NCBI GenBank assembly: GCA_018398765.1
Contig: JAHBMJ010000716.1
Span: 1 to 42,077 of the forward strand
Length of the DNA: 42,077 nt
Reading direction: 5' to 3'
DNA from: Chromera velia
Taxonomy: Eukaryota; Sar; Chromeraceae
Numbering within the stretch: position 1 is the stretch's first letter; each line of letters begins with the position of its first letter. Of the stretch, positions 9,381 through 21,900 are shown piece by piece. The notes beneath the pieces were generated by a model that searched no databases, had not been told where the DNA came from, and saw only the letters and a program-made list of their open reading frames with translations. The position numbers and the translations under genes were made by a program.

Positions 9381-9598
9381 AAAGGGGACCATACATATCC
9401 CTTCTACGCGGACCCTCGGCCACCGCCGCCGCCTTATTTGAACTAATTTGAACCTGCGTAACGGTAGTTGATCGGCCGGCCGCCACCACCGCCACGTCGG
9501 GGGACGTCCCCCCCGTCTCCCACATTTATTAATAATTTGCCTACCGCCACCGGTACCACGAAGTTTGGGGACGTCACAAATAGGGTGGCAGGGGCGAT
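9358..9598. repeat. Dispersed repeat, copy 2, with 30-bp left extension
   Basis: Positions 9381-9598 match 7765-7972 directly. This copy has an extra ATTTGAACT-like duplication (about 9434-9450) and a 6-base GGTACC-type insertion near 9552. The 9358-9387 part matches 3051-3080. Confidence 0.75.
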
Positions 9599-9899
9599 GC
9601 GCGAGATGCGCGCGGAGTCTGAGCATGCATGGCGCCACTGGCCGGCTGAGTTCACAGCATTGCATGGTCTGCCCATCAAGTTAGGAGTTTGCGCATGGCA
9701 TGATCTGGTCTGGCTACTGAGTTGCTACCCAGACACATCTAATGTTTTGATAAGTTTCGAACGGGTGACAGAAGTACCGACGGTTTGCTTTGTTTTGTCA
9801 AATTGGAGACGTAGGAGACGGAAAGTCTGTCTCTCAGAGAGACTTTTTTGCTTTCTCAGTTGACCGTCACTAAGACATCAGCGTCCTCTCAACACAAGC

Positions 9900-12128
9900 A
9901 TGGGCCAGTCTCGTTCCAAAGTTCCCGCAAGCAATGTGCAAGCGTTGAGCCTTGCAAAAGGAAAAGACGCACAAGAAAGAGTACGGAGACTTGTACGGGG
10001 GCGCAGTGACGCCGTCTCCTCGCGCTTCCGAGATTTTTATGACCTTTTCGGTCTCAAAAAGTACGCTTCTATCGATGCTCGCACGCAAGAGAAAATTCGA
10101 AGTCGGAGAAAAGAGCTACTCCTCCAGTGGCACCCAGACAAAAACCCCAAGCACATGGCAACTCTCTGTGCAGATATTACAGCATACATTTTGTCTGGAG
10201 AGGCTGTCCTTCTCGATGCTGACAAGAAGCACAGATACGACAAGGAACTCCGCACCGAGGAGAACCCAAAGTGGTGGAATCTCAACTGGTACCTTCGTTG
10301 GGGCTACTCGATTCTCTCCGTGGCTGGAGGCCTGGCGTGCATTGGGTTGGCTGCCACTGCGACTGTCGCATCTGCCGGTGCGCTGACTCCGGCAGCCCTA
10401 AAGCTCGGGGTTGCTGGAAGTGCGCTTTTGACCTCCGGCATCAAGTCTGGCATAAAACAGGGTACCGACCCCAACTGCACCACTGCAGAATTCATTAAGG
10501 ACGCTGTGGTTGGGGGGGTGCAGGGCGGTGCGGGTGGTGCGATTGGGGCAGCTGCAGCGCCCGCAATGGTAGCGGTTGGGGGAGGTGCAGCGATCGGGAT
10601 GGCAGCCGGTGTAGGCGCTGGGGCTGCTGCAGCGTCTCACGTGATTCAGGACGGAGCAGACCTCCTGGTCTCTTCCGGGTCCCTGGGGAAGACTCTCAAG
10701 CAGAGCATCTCAGACGCAAAGACCACAGAGGAGGTCTTTTCAGTCGACAACGCGGTGCGGTTGGTTGCGGGGGTAGCGGTTGGAGCTGCAGCGGGCGCTG
10801 CTGCACAGGCTGTCTCCTCAGCTATTAGTGGAGCCGCCGCGAACAAAGCTGCCGAGCTCGCTGACGATGTGTCGAACGTGTCCAGGCAAGCCCTTCAGCA
10901 GCTGACGGACGGAAAGCCGGTTCTGGAGGGGATGAAAATGGTCAAGGATGCTGCAGTGGATACAGCGAAGAAAGTGGTGAATACGACGGGCGAGGTAGCA
11001 AGGGAAACTGCCAAGACCGTCTTCGCCAAAGCTCTCGGAGGAGGCTTGGCCGGCTCTGCGGTGAACAGCACAGGTCCGTCTGAGAAAGAGCGTATGTATG
11101 GAAGTCTGGTATCACAATTACATACACACTGATTGGCAGAGTCTGTGAGAAAACACCTGCTTGACAAAAAGTACCACACGCTGACCTTTGAGACCATGTA
11201 CTCTGATGCTTCACTCACCCCAGGTCCTGTCTATATAGCGCATGCTTTCAACCCCATGCATGATCTTCTCCCTCATTATAGCGCACTGGTGTGCTTTTTT
11301 GAGTCACTGCATGGCTTCCGGTTTCCTTCCGTCTCGCATGCAGGCCAGAACCTCACTGATCTCGGCATCCGTGCTGTGCATCTCGCGAAAGCCGAGGCAG
11401 ACAAAGAGACCTGGAAGCGAGCCCTGAAGGACTCCTTTGTGCAGTACGCAAGGGACCTTATTTTTGGGTCTGTCGTCACATGCACAGTGGCGGGGACAGC
11501 AGCAGCCGGGGCACAGCGAAGTGCTCAGAAGTTCATGGACAGAGAGAACCCTAGGCTTCTAGGGCTCCAAGATATGGCAAAGGATTTGGACCATCATGAT
11601 CTGGAGGGTCATGCTCGAGAGAGACACGTAGTGCCTCTCGAGGCCTTGGAGACACGACAGGACCTGCAGAAGCGGAAGAGTCCTAGCAGCGGCTTTCATT
11701 CCGACAGCTACCAGGAAAAGGCTGTCCAGCGGTTCAGCGAAACACAAAAAAATCCCGTAGAGATGGGGGAGTCAGTCGGTGTTGCCGTTCGAAAGACTGA
11801 GGGAGGCGAGTATGAGTACACAGAGTGTTCGAAGGCCAACGTTTTTTACCGTGACGGTAGCCTAGTGACCGCCTATCCGATTCCCAGCCCGGATGCACAG
11901 TGGCAGTCCAGTCCCCCGAACATGGAGGGATCTGCGGCCCTGAACATCACAAACCGGACCCGGTCCTGCGCACCCCTGTCCCAGTCCCTTGCACAGTCCT
12001 TCCGTTCAGTTACCAGTCAGGTGTCAACCGTCCCGAAGAAGCACCAGCTAGTCAGCCTCTATCCCCCCGTGGCCGGAGAGTTGCAAGAATACACGGCGGA
12101 AGATCTGGAGGATCTTGAAGATGAGTGA
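9900..12128 (+). CDS. J-domain (DnaJ-like) protein, possibly N-myristoylated, about 726 aa
   Basis: Starts at ATG 9900. The first exon encodes MGQSRS, a fit to the N-myristoylation pattern (Gly2, Ser6). A J domain spans about residues 45-117: FRDFYDLFGL, then a basic helix, then WHPDKNP with the HPD tripeptide at 78-80, then a final helix KKHRYDKEL. J domains recruit and stimulate Hsp70 partners. Next comes a long Ala/Gly-rich hydrophobic part (about 135-300) with glycine-zipper-like runs, which may contact membrane. An in-frame TGA at 11130-11132 falls inside a 48-nt intron, 11092-11139 (CGTATGTAT donor side, TTGGCAG acceptor). Splicing restores KEQSVRKHLL and keeps the frame to TGA 12126-12128. 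A further 120-nt segment, 11224-11343, could be a second in-frame intron. The C-terminal third (about 420-726) matches nothing I recognise and ends in an acidic tail. The upstream context holds no partner gene. Function beyond Hsp70 co-chaperone is unknown. Confidence 0.8.
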
Positions 12129-14207
12129 GTGTGTCCAGCTGTTTAAATCGACATCCGTGTTTGCCTGTCGGTTAAACACTCGGTTTCTTCGTTTATTTGC
12201 CGGTTCGTTTTTTTGGCTGTTTGCTTCTTTGTTCACTTCTGGGTTCGCTTGTTTAGCTATTTTGGCACCCCTTTACTTGTTTTTCTCCTTCCTTGTTTTT
12301 TCGCTTTTCTCTTCGTTTGTTCCTTTGATTGACAGGTCTGTTCGTTTGTTTGTTTGTTTGTTGTTTTTTCTGAAAGTTTGTCAGAGCTCCTGGCTGTCAA
12401 TACGTGTATCTCCAAGTTCCGAAAAGCTGTGATTGATACACATGCAGTCACCAACCAAATTGAATCACCAGGCTGAGCTCAGAAATGTGCCCCTCCGTCT
12501 CTTACATACAGTCTCCAAGCATGCATGCATTTCTTTAAATAAGTGCAGGGAGCCCACTGAAATCGAAGATGGGCCTTCGGAGACCGAAATCGGGTCTGAA
12601 GATCGACCTCTAGTATGGAGCGCCTGCGGCGGTAAGTGTCATCGCCCTGCCTCTGTCTGTAGCGCTTCGCGGCACCTTCGCTTCTTGGTCCTCATGAAAT
12701 GCATGCGAACGGGTTTCGGAAAGACCCTCTAGCTCTCAGCGTCTGTCTGTCTTCTCCTTTGTGTCATTGATTCCCTAAGGCTTTCTCGCTCCTCCACATC
12801 ACCCCGTTTGCTGTGTGGTCGACAACCATGGGTGCATCTCAAATCTCCTTTCGCGCCTCCGTTTGTTTCGTTGACTCCTTGCAGGGTGAAGAGGCTTGCC
12901 CTGCTCCCTAGACCTTCGCGTGTTAGAAAGCCCCATGCAAAATCGGTTTTTTTGGCGAGAGAGGCAAGCGAGCAAAAGTCTCATGCTCGTTTGAGTGGGA
13001 AAGCGACACCCCTCTTTTGACCAGGGTACCCCTATGCAGTTAGCAAATACTTTTGCAATTCTCATTTTTCTTCATGAGGGTGTCCAAGATCGCAGATGCT
13101 GTTCGGGCTACTACAGAGAGTATTTGCACGGGTTGGCAGCTTCTCGTTCACTCCAATCGTGATGAACGTGGGAATCCTCTGCATGAAAAAAAAACGCTCA
13201 CCAATTTCTGGTTTGCTTCACCGTGACTGTGTGTGCATTTTCTCTTCAATCCAATCCCTGTTCAGGCGTCTACGAGTGCAACTTTTCACCATAGACTTGT
13301 TATCCGTCTGACTACTAGTAGCCGTCTCAGAGGCTGTCAGAGCAATTTCTAAATCAATTTGGAGGTTCTTTTAGTGCTGCTTTGACATGTTTTCTTACCA
13401 TCTGTATGTTGAAAAAATAATATTTGCAGAAAAGTCGAAACTATAGAGTCTGAGTCGAGAAGCAGTCTCAAAAGCTGTCCTAGCTAGTGTCCTAGTCTAA
13501 GTATAGGTTAAATTCCATGTATCTAGCTATATATAACTTATAATAATATATAAGTCAAATTAATGATATAAATCGGAATCTGGGCTTTTACATATATTAA
13601 GTGTATGTTACTCAGTACTAGACTCATGCAGTAGTATTAGCAAAGTGTGAGATCATGCAAACAGAATTTTTTTTCTATGGATTTTTTCTTTAAAAAATAG
13701 AATTTAAAAAAATTAAAAATTATTTTAGCTAGTATTTTAGTCATACACGGTACACCACATACAGTATTACACATAACAGTAAAACAATGCTTTTTATTGG
13801 CATTGTAGACTAATTTATAGTCAAACTAGTAACAAGCTAGGCGATAAGTGTATATACAAAATAAAAAATTACTGTTTCTGACAACTGAAATCATAATTTA
13901 AAATAGTAACAGCTAACTGCAGCTGAGTGTTATCTGAGTCATAATCTGACTCCAAGCATGAATATCAATCGAAAAGGTTTTAGTTTAGGTTTTAACGCTT
14001 TATAAACAGTTACGATACGACGCGCATGACTAACACTAAAAATGGTACCATTAAGTTTCAACCAGTAGCTTAAATCCTGGAAAGTTTGTATACAATAGGA
14101 TAGGAGCTTCATTGTCAACAATGTCAAGTGTCAACTTGAAATTGTTTCATTTAGCTGCGTCTGTGCTGATTTGTCTGCAGCGTGCGAGTAGAATTACCGG
14201 CCGGTCA
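12129..14207. other. Gene-poor region, AT-rich from about 13300
   Basis: The first 200 bases are T-rich with repeated TTTGTTTG and TTCGTTTG. From 12430 to 13310 composition is mixed, with short unsupported frames and a CATGCATGCAT motif at 12519. From 13330 to 14150 the sequence is strongly AT-rich with many TA steps and no open frame of note. I see no tRNA or transposon. Confidence 0.5.
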
Positions 14208-16410
14208 TCAAGTCGACTGCATTTTCTGGGGGGCTGGTGTTTCAAAGTAGCTTCTTTGAGGAATTGACTGCGGTATGTGAAAGAGCTCACAGCTCAAAGA
14301 ATGTGTTTGGAGCATTCTTTCTTTGGTTCCTTCTTTGTCTGTCTGATTGGCATTTGCTTTCTGCCATCGCAGGTTGAGGTCACCAATATTTACTCTGACA
14401 CACTCTGGTTGCCCTCCTGGAATCAGCAGATCAACGGAAAAGACTCCCGCCACATCATTACTGTTGCACCGCACACACCGCTCCCCCGGTGCGACCCCTG
14501 GAGAACAATCACTTGAAGCCGCCGGAGAGGACTGGACAGTCACTGTCCCTGAGGGAAGAGCGTCAAGAACTTCGGAGAGGAAGGATGTTGAGGGCCCACA
14601 GTCCACTGGACTCCGGCTGGCGCCTTCCTCAGTTCTCCATTCTTTTCGACGTACTTCTAAAGACTCGTCCGCTGTGCTGTTCCCCCACAATACCCCTTCT
14701 CTGCCTGCATCAGTCGACTGGGCAGGCCTCTGGCTTTCCCTTTCATCTGTTAAAGCGCTGACTCGACCTCTGCTCTGTGCTGCGGAAGGAAGGAGGTCAA
14801 TCAGGGCTCCCAATTCTGTAAGCAAGAACATTGAGATCGGGAGGGGGGGGCAGGAGCAGCTGAACGACCAGATGGACAATTGGGAATGCATTCCGCGTTT
14901 TCGGCCAATGGAGGGCTTTGGTGGGAGAAGGGCGCGAAAGAGAGACAGAGCAGATCAAGCGGACATCTATATATTAATATAAAGGAGACGTTCAGAATCA
15001 ATCACGTCAAACAGCAAAGAGGGCACATGCATATTCGATTCGTCCATATTCTCTCTCTTCCGTCATCTATCTGGCTTTTCAGATACGTATACACTCACAC
15101 GGAAACCAACGAACCTGCAGACTTTGCTCTTCCAAACAGCTTGGGGTCTCCAGCAGCTGCCGCAAAGAGAGACATCAAAGAAAGCCCACAGTTGAGGACC
15201 GTCTCCAAATTCTCCGCAAACTCCGAGTCTCCTCCCCCCTCCAGTCTTCTTCCTTCACTCCCCCACTCTAACCTCTCGTCTCTTTCCAAAGGGGAGCATG
15301 AATCCTTCACGTCCCCGACAGACTCCTCAAGCATCACCCCTGACAACTCCCCCGAGGCGAATCTAGACTCCGACACCCCAACACAATCATGCTCCCTCTC
15401 ACTGAACTTCCCCTGAGACCCTCTGGCCCCTTCACTCTCCAATGCGACTCCAATCTTTTTGGGTCGAATCTTTTCTGCCAACTGTGCAACGGCAGACGCA
15501 GACTCTGAGAGCACTTCTCTCAACAGGACAGATTGTCCGTCATACCGGTTCGCTTCTTCCTCCTTCCCTCCGCTCTCCCTCTGTCTCTGCAATTCCAGCC
15601 ACGGTCCACCAGAGCAGAGAGCCGCAGCACCAGACAGTGCACTCAACTCGTCGCCGATCGTCTCCAAATCTTTCTTCTCCATTCCCTCCCCCTTTTCTGA
15701 CATTACTCGGAGTTTCTCTCGTGTCTGTCTCCACAGTCGCTGAATCAGATCCAAATCCAAAGCATCCAGCTGAGCAAGGCCCACTACTGTCTGGCTGTGT
15801 GTCCTAAAGAGAGGCGCTTTCTCCTCCTCAGACCCCCCAAACAAAAAACGATCCCTACATGCCCTCAGAAGTTCCACATGCTGGAGACGGTCAGAGGCAA
15901 GGAAGGAGATCAGGAGGGCCCCTAGAGAATCAACCAACTCCACGTTCTCATTCGCACAGATCCCTGTAGACAGTCCTCCCCTCTTCCCTCTTCCAGCTCC
16001 CGGCAGTCCCAACCAGAGCTCGGCGCACAAGTCACTCACCCGCTCCACCAAAGGTCCGTGGGCCTCCGGGAGGCTTCTTCGGATTTCATGAAGGAACGGG
16101 GGCAGCACCTGTGGGCACGGAAGGGACACACATGACGACAGATGCATCCATCTCTTTCATGTCATGAGCATTCAGGCAGGCAGAGGAGTAAGGCAAGGCG
16201 ATAAAATGAATTGCGACATACCAGTGACCCTCATCCTGCGCCTCGAATGCTGCGTACCCTTTCTGTCTGTCTCGACCTTCCTTCATGGAGTCAAAGCGTT
16301 GTTGAAATCTAATGTCAAGACGTCGTAGAGAGTATCTGTAGGGGCGTGTGCGTGCGCCCCTGTGTGATTATGTATATATACGTATATATACATATGTGTG
16401 TGTGTGTGTG

Positions 16411-16469
<59 letters not shown>

Positions 16470-16482
16470 CTATGTATGTATG

Positions 16483-16555
<73 letters not shown>

Positions 16556-18916
16556 CGGAAAGGTGTCGACGAACCTTCAGAATGGGACGCCAGGAAGGAT
16601 GCCCCCTCCCATCGGCGTCTGACCCTCCTCCCAAAATTCTCTCCATCTCCTCCCCCAGCATCGCTCTTTCGTGGGAGCCTTTCTCCGTTTCTTCCCCCGA
16701 GCTGATTCTGTATGCTGGCGTCTCTCGCTCTCGCCTCAGGACAGCCACTGCCTCCTCCAGACGGGAGGTCAAGGCAGACACACCAATCTCTGTTATGCAA
16801 CGAGAGCGGACACCCTGCTCAGAAGTCAAAAATCACAAAGGAGAAATAATTCTGTCGGGGTCTGTGCCTCCATCCACAGGGACAAAGAAAAGCGAGACAA
16901 GGTGAAAGAAAATCTTGCTCTCACGAAGAGAATGTGGAAGAACACCCATGTGAGCGTGACGACCACCCATCCTGCATCTTCGTTTTGAGTGTCTGTCCTA
17001 CTGCGAAGGTCTTCAACCATGGCAAACACAGAGAGAGCATCTGTGTGCAAGCACGTCCACCGGCAGCTAGGACTATTTAGTGGGCTGCATTGAGAGTGCG
17101 CACCGACCCCCATCCCCCGATGTTTCTACAGACGCCCGTACATTTGCACGCTATATTCTTTGCCAAGTTTCCTGCCTGCACCCTCCCTGCCTGCCAGCCT
17201 GCCTCCCTGCCTCCCTGCGACTCAAGCAAGCCTCCTTTTCCTTTTTGATGCCCCCGCTTTCAAGGTTGGTCTGCCGACTCTTCTCCATTTTCTTGCTTGT
17301 GAATATCTGCAAGAAGGAAGAACCTGCGATGAAAGAAAGAGAAACAAATCGAACGAACCCCCACGTCATCTCCCTCCCTCCTCGCGTGTCAACTTACTAG
17401 CGAGAGGAGGAAGTTGAGGAGCTTCACAAGAGCGAGGAGCGGGTACTCGGGCAGGCTCACGGGCTTCGGCAACAGCGAGGAATGCACCAAGCCATCGCCT
17501 CTCCCACCCCTTCTGTGTCTCTCCTCTCGGATCCCTTCCACCGCTGTGCCACCGACAACCTGCAAGAGACGCGAGAAGAAAGACGTGGGTAAAGAAGAAG
17601 AAGAAGAAGAAGAAGCAGAAGAAGAAGCAGAAGAAGAAGCAGAAGAAGAAGCAGAAAAAGAGGCAGAAGAAGAAGAAGAAGAAGAAGAAGACGAAGAAGA
17701 AGAAAACGAAGAAGAAGAAGAAGAAGAAGAAGAAGAAGAAGAAACAAAAGAAGAAGAAGAAGAAGAAGAAGAAGAAGAAGAAGAAAACGAAGAAGAAGAA
17801 AACGAAGAAGAAGAAAACGAAGAAGAAGAAGAAGAAGAAGAAGAAGACGTGGAACAAAATCGCCAAAAGAAGGGTGCAAAAGGGAAAACTACTTCACCCG
17901 AAACGTCGCTGAAAGACGGGACTGACGGTGGGACGAGTGCGAAAGGGAAGGGATGAAGCTGGCAAAGAGAACTCATCCTGAGCACGCAGTACGAATTATG
18001 CGCAATTAGAGCGTGCGTTGTTGTCTTGGCTTCCGACCGCAAGAGGAAAAAAAAAGCTGTCTCGCTCCCCCATTTTTCTTATTTTTCCACCCCAAGAACA
18101 ACACGATGATCCTTTGTGATTCTCTCTCGCACACCTAGTGCCCCTTTTGTCAGTTCCCCCCCTGACCTCGCACAAAGATTCCAGGGCTCTCCCCCAAGTC
18201 AGGGATAGATTCTTCAGATCGTCTAAAAGGGCGTTGTCACTTTCCCCTTTTTTTCTTAGCCCCCCCTTTACTTCTTCCACACCGACTTCTCCCAATGAAT
18301 CGAGGGGGGGAGAAGAATACGAAGGGCGGAGAGGAATGGAGGGAAACTGAGGGCACCTGAAGGGAGGCGCCTGAACGAGACGGCGAATCTCCCGAAGCGT
18401 GAAGGCAAAATCTGCACAGACTCGAAAGCAGACACAACGAAGACAGACAGACACGGACACATGACTTGTGCACTCCTACACACGCACGCACTCATGAACA
18501 CACACAGTGTTCACGCGCTCACTCTCTCTCTCTCATACACACACACAAACATACACATGCACCTTAAGGGGTGTTTACTGATTGTTTCTTGAGGACCATT
18601 TCACAACAACAGAGATTGATTTCACACAGACTGGAAGAGGGGAAAACTCAATCAATACAGATATCTGACTCAAACGAGACGGACCACAAATGTTTTGAGG
18701 GTCCAAAAAGATCAGAGAGCTCTTAGAGGCAACATCGCCGCCTTCTATCCCCGAAGGAGAGGGTGAACGACAGGCTGAGGAAGGGAACCCACTCTGACCA
18801 TATTCCCCTTCTTTTCCTTCTTCCAGCACAGCCTCCTCTGATGACCTCTCCAGAGTCGGCCCCGCAGCATCTGCTCCGACACACCCACACAGACACACAC
18901 ACACACACACACAGAC

Positions 18917-18954
<38 letters not shown>

Positions 18955-21900
18955 CTCAGAAAAAAAACGTGTTTGCTCTCTCACAGAAGAAAGGCGGTCA
19001 AACGAAGATCGGTCATCGCAGAACGAAGATCACTTTTGGCTCATCTGCCACTTATTCGGAGTGGGTGTGTGTCACTCTTTCCCTCACTCACGCACTCTCT
19101 TGCTCACGCACTCACTCGCTCACTCGAGTGTACGTCCACTTCTTCACACCCCTTCCTCCTCCTTGTTATTTCCTGCCTGACCTTCGAGAAGACCTCTCAT
19201 GCATTTATTTTCATACAGAATTCATACAGAAAATAAATGCGTGCCTGACCTTCGAGAAGACCTCTCAGCCGTCTCACCACGGCCTGACTCAGGACCGGAT
19301 CTCTCGACAAACACCGTCGCAGGGGGGGTGGCAAGTCCAGAGAGGAGAACGGAGAGAACAGCTGCAGAAAGAAAAAAGACATGAAGGAAATCAATCGCGA
19401 GGAAAAAATGAAAAGCTGAGCGCCATAGAGAGAAAAACCGGAGAAAGAAGAAGGGCCAATTCTAAAGAAAGAGAAGAGAAAGGGAAACGACAAGACGACA
19501 AGTCCAAACGGCAGAAGTGCGAATACGAACAACGCATCATGCACCCACTCACATGCATATCCTTTCGCTCAGTGTATTTGTTCCATGCCCTGACTACGCA
19601 CCTTCACAAGGGATGCCAGCAATGCGCAAGTGCTTCTCATTTCCACTGAGGTCACATCACGCCCCCTCATCTTCCCGCCGCGTGAATGGGAAGCCCCGGC
19701 AGGCGGTTGAGAGGACACGGACGACGTGGAACGATCTTCTGTCCCTCCCCCCCCCCCCCCCCCTGCCAAGAGGGCTTTGAGACAATCGAGAAAGGCGCCT
19801 TCTGCTCGCACGTCATCGGGTTCTATCAGGGAGACAAACCGAGTCAGGAGGACGCCCGTCTCTCCCTCCCCAACTCTATGCACACCCTCAGACCGCAACA
19901 AAGACGTCAAACAATCAAGAACAGACGAGACTGAAGGCCCCAACAAGTGCCTGTCTCCTTTTTCGTTCGCACACGCAACTTTGTCTGCTGCAGTCAACAC
20001 TGCACAAATATCCCTGACTGCCTGAGCCTGACGGTGGGGTATTCTAGAGCCGGCTGCTTTCTGCCCCTCCTCCACAGCCGCTCTCACCAGAGCACTTACC
20101 CTCTCCATATTTCTCCTCTCACTCACCCCTGCCGAAAGTTCAAATGCCGCTAGAGCATTCAACACTTGCACAATGTCCAGAAGCTGCCATTGTAGACCAC
20201 TCTCCCCTCTCTCTCCCGCTGTCACCTGACGAGCAACTAGCGACAAAAGACGGTCAAAACTCAACCTTGCCTGCACACTCGGCTGATGTCTCCTCGATGC
20301 CCCTGCAAGACCTACCGCAATCCACGCAAAGTCCTGCCCCTGCACCACACGCTGCCGGGCCATACGGCGGGATCGTTCCGACGTCACACCGTCATCAGCC
20401 TCACCCAGGGTCTCGGCCACAAACCCGCTTTCAATCATCAGATCAACACACGCAGAGAGACGACCCCGCAGTCCCCGTACGGACCCCACGCGCGACTCGC
20501 CACACGCTGCTGCAGCCGATGCGACTGCAACGAAAGTGTGGACTTGCTCGCGAATGTCGGGCTGCTCTTCCGTTGGAAGCCGCCGACCTACCTCCTCCAG
20601 ACTCACCCTTCCCCTTTCACTGCGCACAAAATGATCCGTCAGCTCTTCCAAAAAGTCTGTCAACCTTGCCCAAGAGCTTGCAGTTGCATGCGGAGGCAGG
20701 CAGGCATTTTGCAGCTGTTTGTTGCTCTTAAGTCGCTGCAATGACTTGTCTGTGTCTATCAACATTCTTGTCAAATGGAAAGCCTGCGTGGATGAATATC
20801 TGCTGACCCTCTCCCCCCCTTCCCTTGACATTCTCAATCCATCCAGGCAACGCGATAGAACTGTGTCTGTCACGCGTAGCAAGCCTGCAAGAAGGTCGCG
20901 TGTCTGTGTCTGAGACGCAGGAGAGGCAAGTGGTCGCCCCTCCTGCTTATTGAAAAGCAGAGAGGGGGAGAATTTATGCAACGCCAGAGAGATGAAAGTC
21001 AGGTTTTCGTTTGTCAATTCTTCCTGACTGGACAGAGACGAGAAGAGAGGCAGGAGGGCCCCGAGAACTTTCGCCTGACTAGACGGATGGAAGAAATCCA
21101 TTTTAGACACAGACTGCAACACAGTGCACAGGTCTCGGGTGTTTCCCTCGCGTTCATCTCGATGACAGACGTAGACGGAAGAAGAGTGGGCTTCTGGTTC
21201 CTGTCTCTGTCTCTGAAACATGCGAAGGTAGGCAGTGAGGGAATCTGCAAAGGATGTGGGGGGCTTGAATCGGATCTTCGCAAGGCTGCTGAGAAATTTG
21301 CACAGGTCCTTCATACGGAGGTCACTTCTTTTCTGCGTCTGTCTCTCCACCCTGGTCTCTCCCCGGATAAGAGCCCGAGATTTCACGGCGGAGGAGCTGC
21401 ACATCTCCTGGAGGAGGGTATCCATCCTCAAGGTCATCGCGAGGAGACAGGAGTCCAGAGAGGAGACGGCAGAAGTGCCGTGGAGACGCTCTACATTGGG
21501 CCGAGCAAGTGCGAGAGGATTGACAAAATAAGCCAATTGCACGGCAGACAGGTAACTCGACCTGGCCTCTGCCATCCTTGCAACTGCCTCCCAAAACTCT
21601 GCATCTCCGTATCCTGTCTTCGCTGTGTGGGTAAGGAGAGCAGTATAGAGTTCTGGTTGGTGCTGGATCTTCTGGAGAATCTGTGTGGACATTCCGGCAA
21701 CAAACTGAAGATCCGTCTCGAAAGACGCCCTTCCCCTGGTCTCTGCAGCCCTCTCTATGCTCTTCAACTTGTCAATCAAAACGGAATCGGGGAGAGGAGA
21801 GACGAAGACGGAACTGCTATGAGGCTCAGGAAGGCTCCTCTTGTCCGACGGTTCACGGACTCTCCGTAGACCGGGCGGCACCCGTCTCGCCGTCTCCGCA

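Noticed and set aside
9468-9863. Plus-strand 131-codon frame ahead of the J-domain gene
   Set aside because: First half is the dispersed repeat, the second has no domain or splice support.
11130-11132. TGA as a recoded or selenocysteine codon in the J-domain gene
   Set aside because: A canonical 48-nt intron removes it; no other gene in the window needs recoding, and the TAG (3690) and TAA (5333) are in decayed mobile-type genes.
16222-16308. Exon-like segment (minus) with a strong GTATGT donor, reading RFDSMKEGRDRQKG
   Set aside because: Its only open frame ends in phase 2, while the next RAP exon starts in phase 0; exon G joins exon I directly in phase. It might still be an alternative exon.
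17414-17956. Glu-rich 180-residue frame on the plus strand
   Set aside because: Translation of the (GAA)n tract inside an intron of the minus-strand RAP gene.
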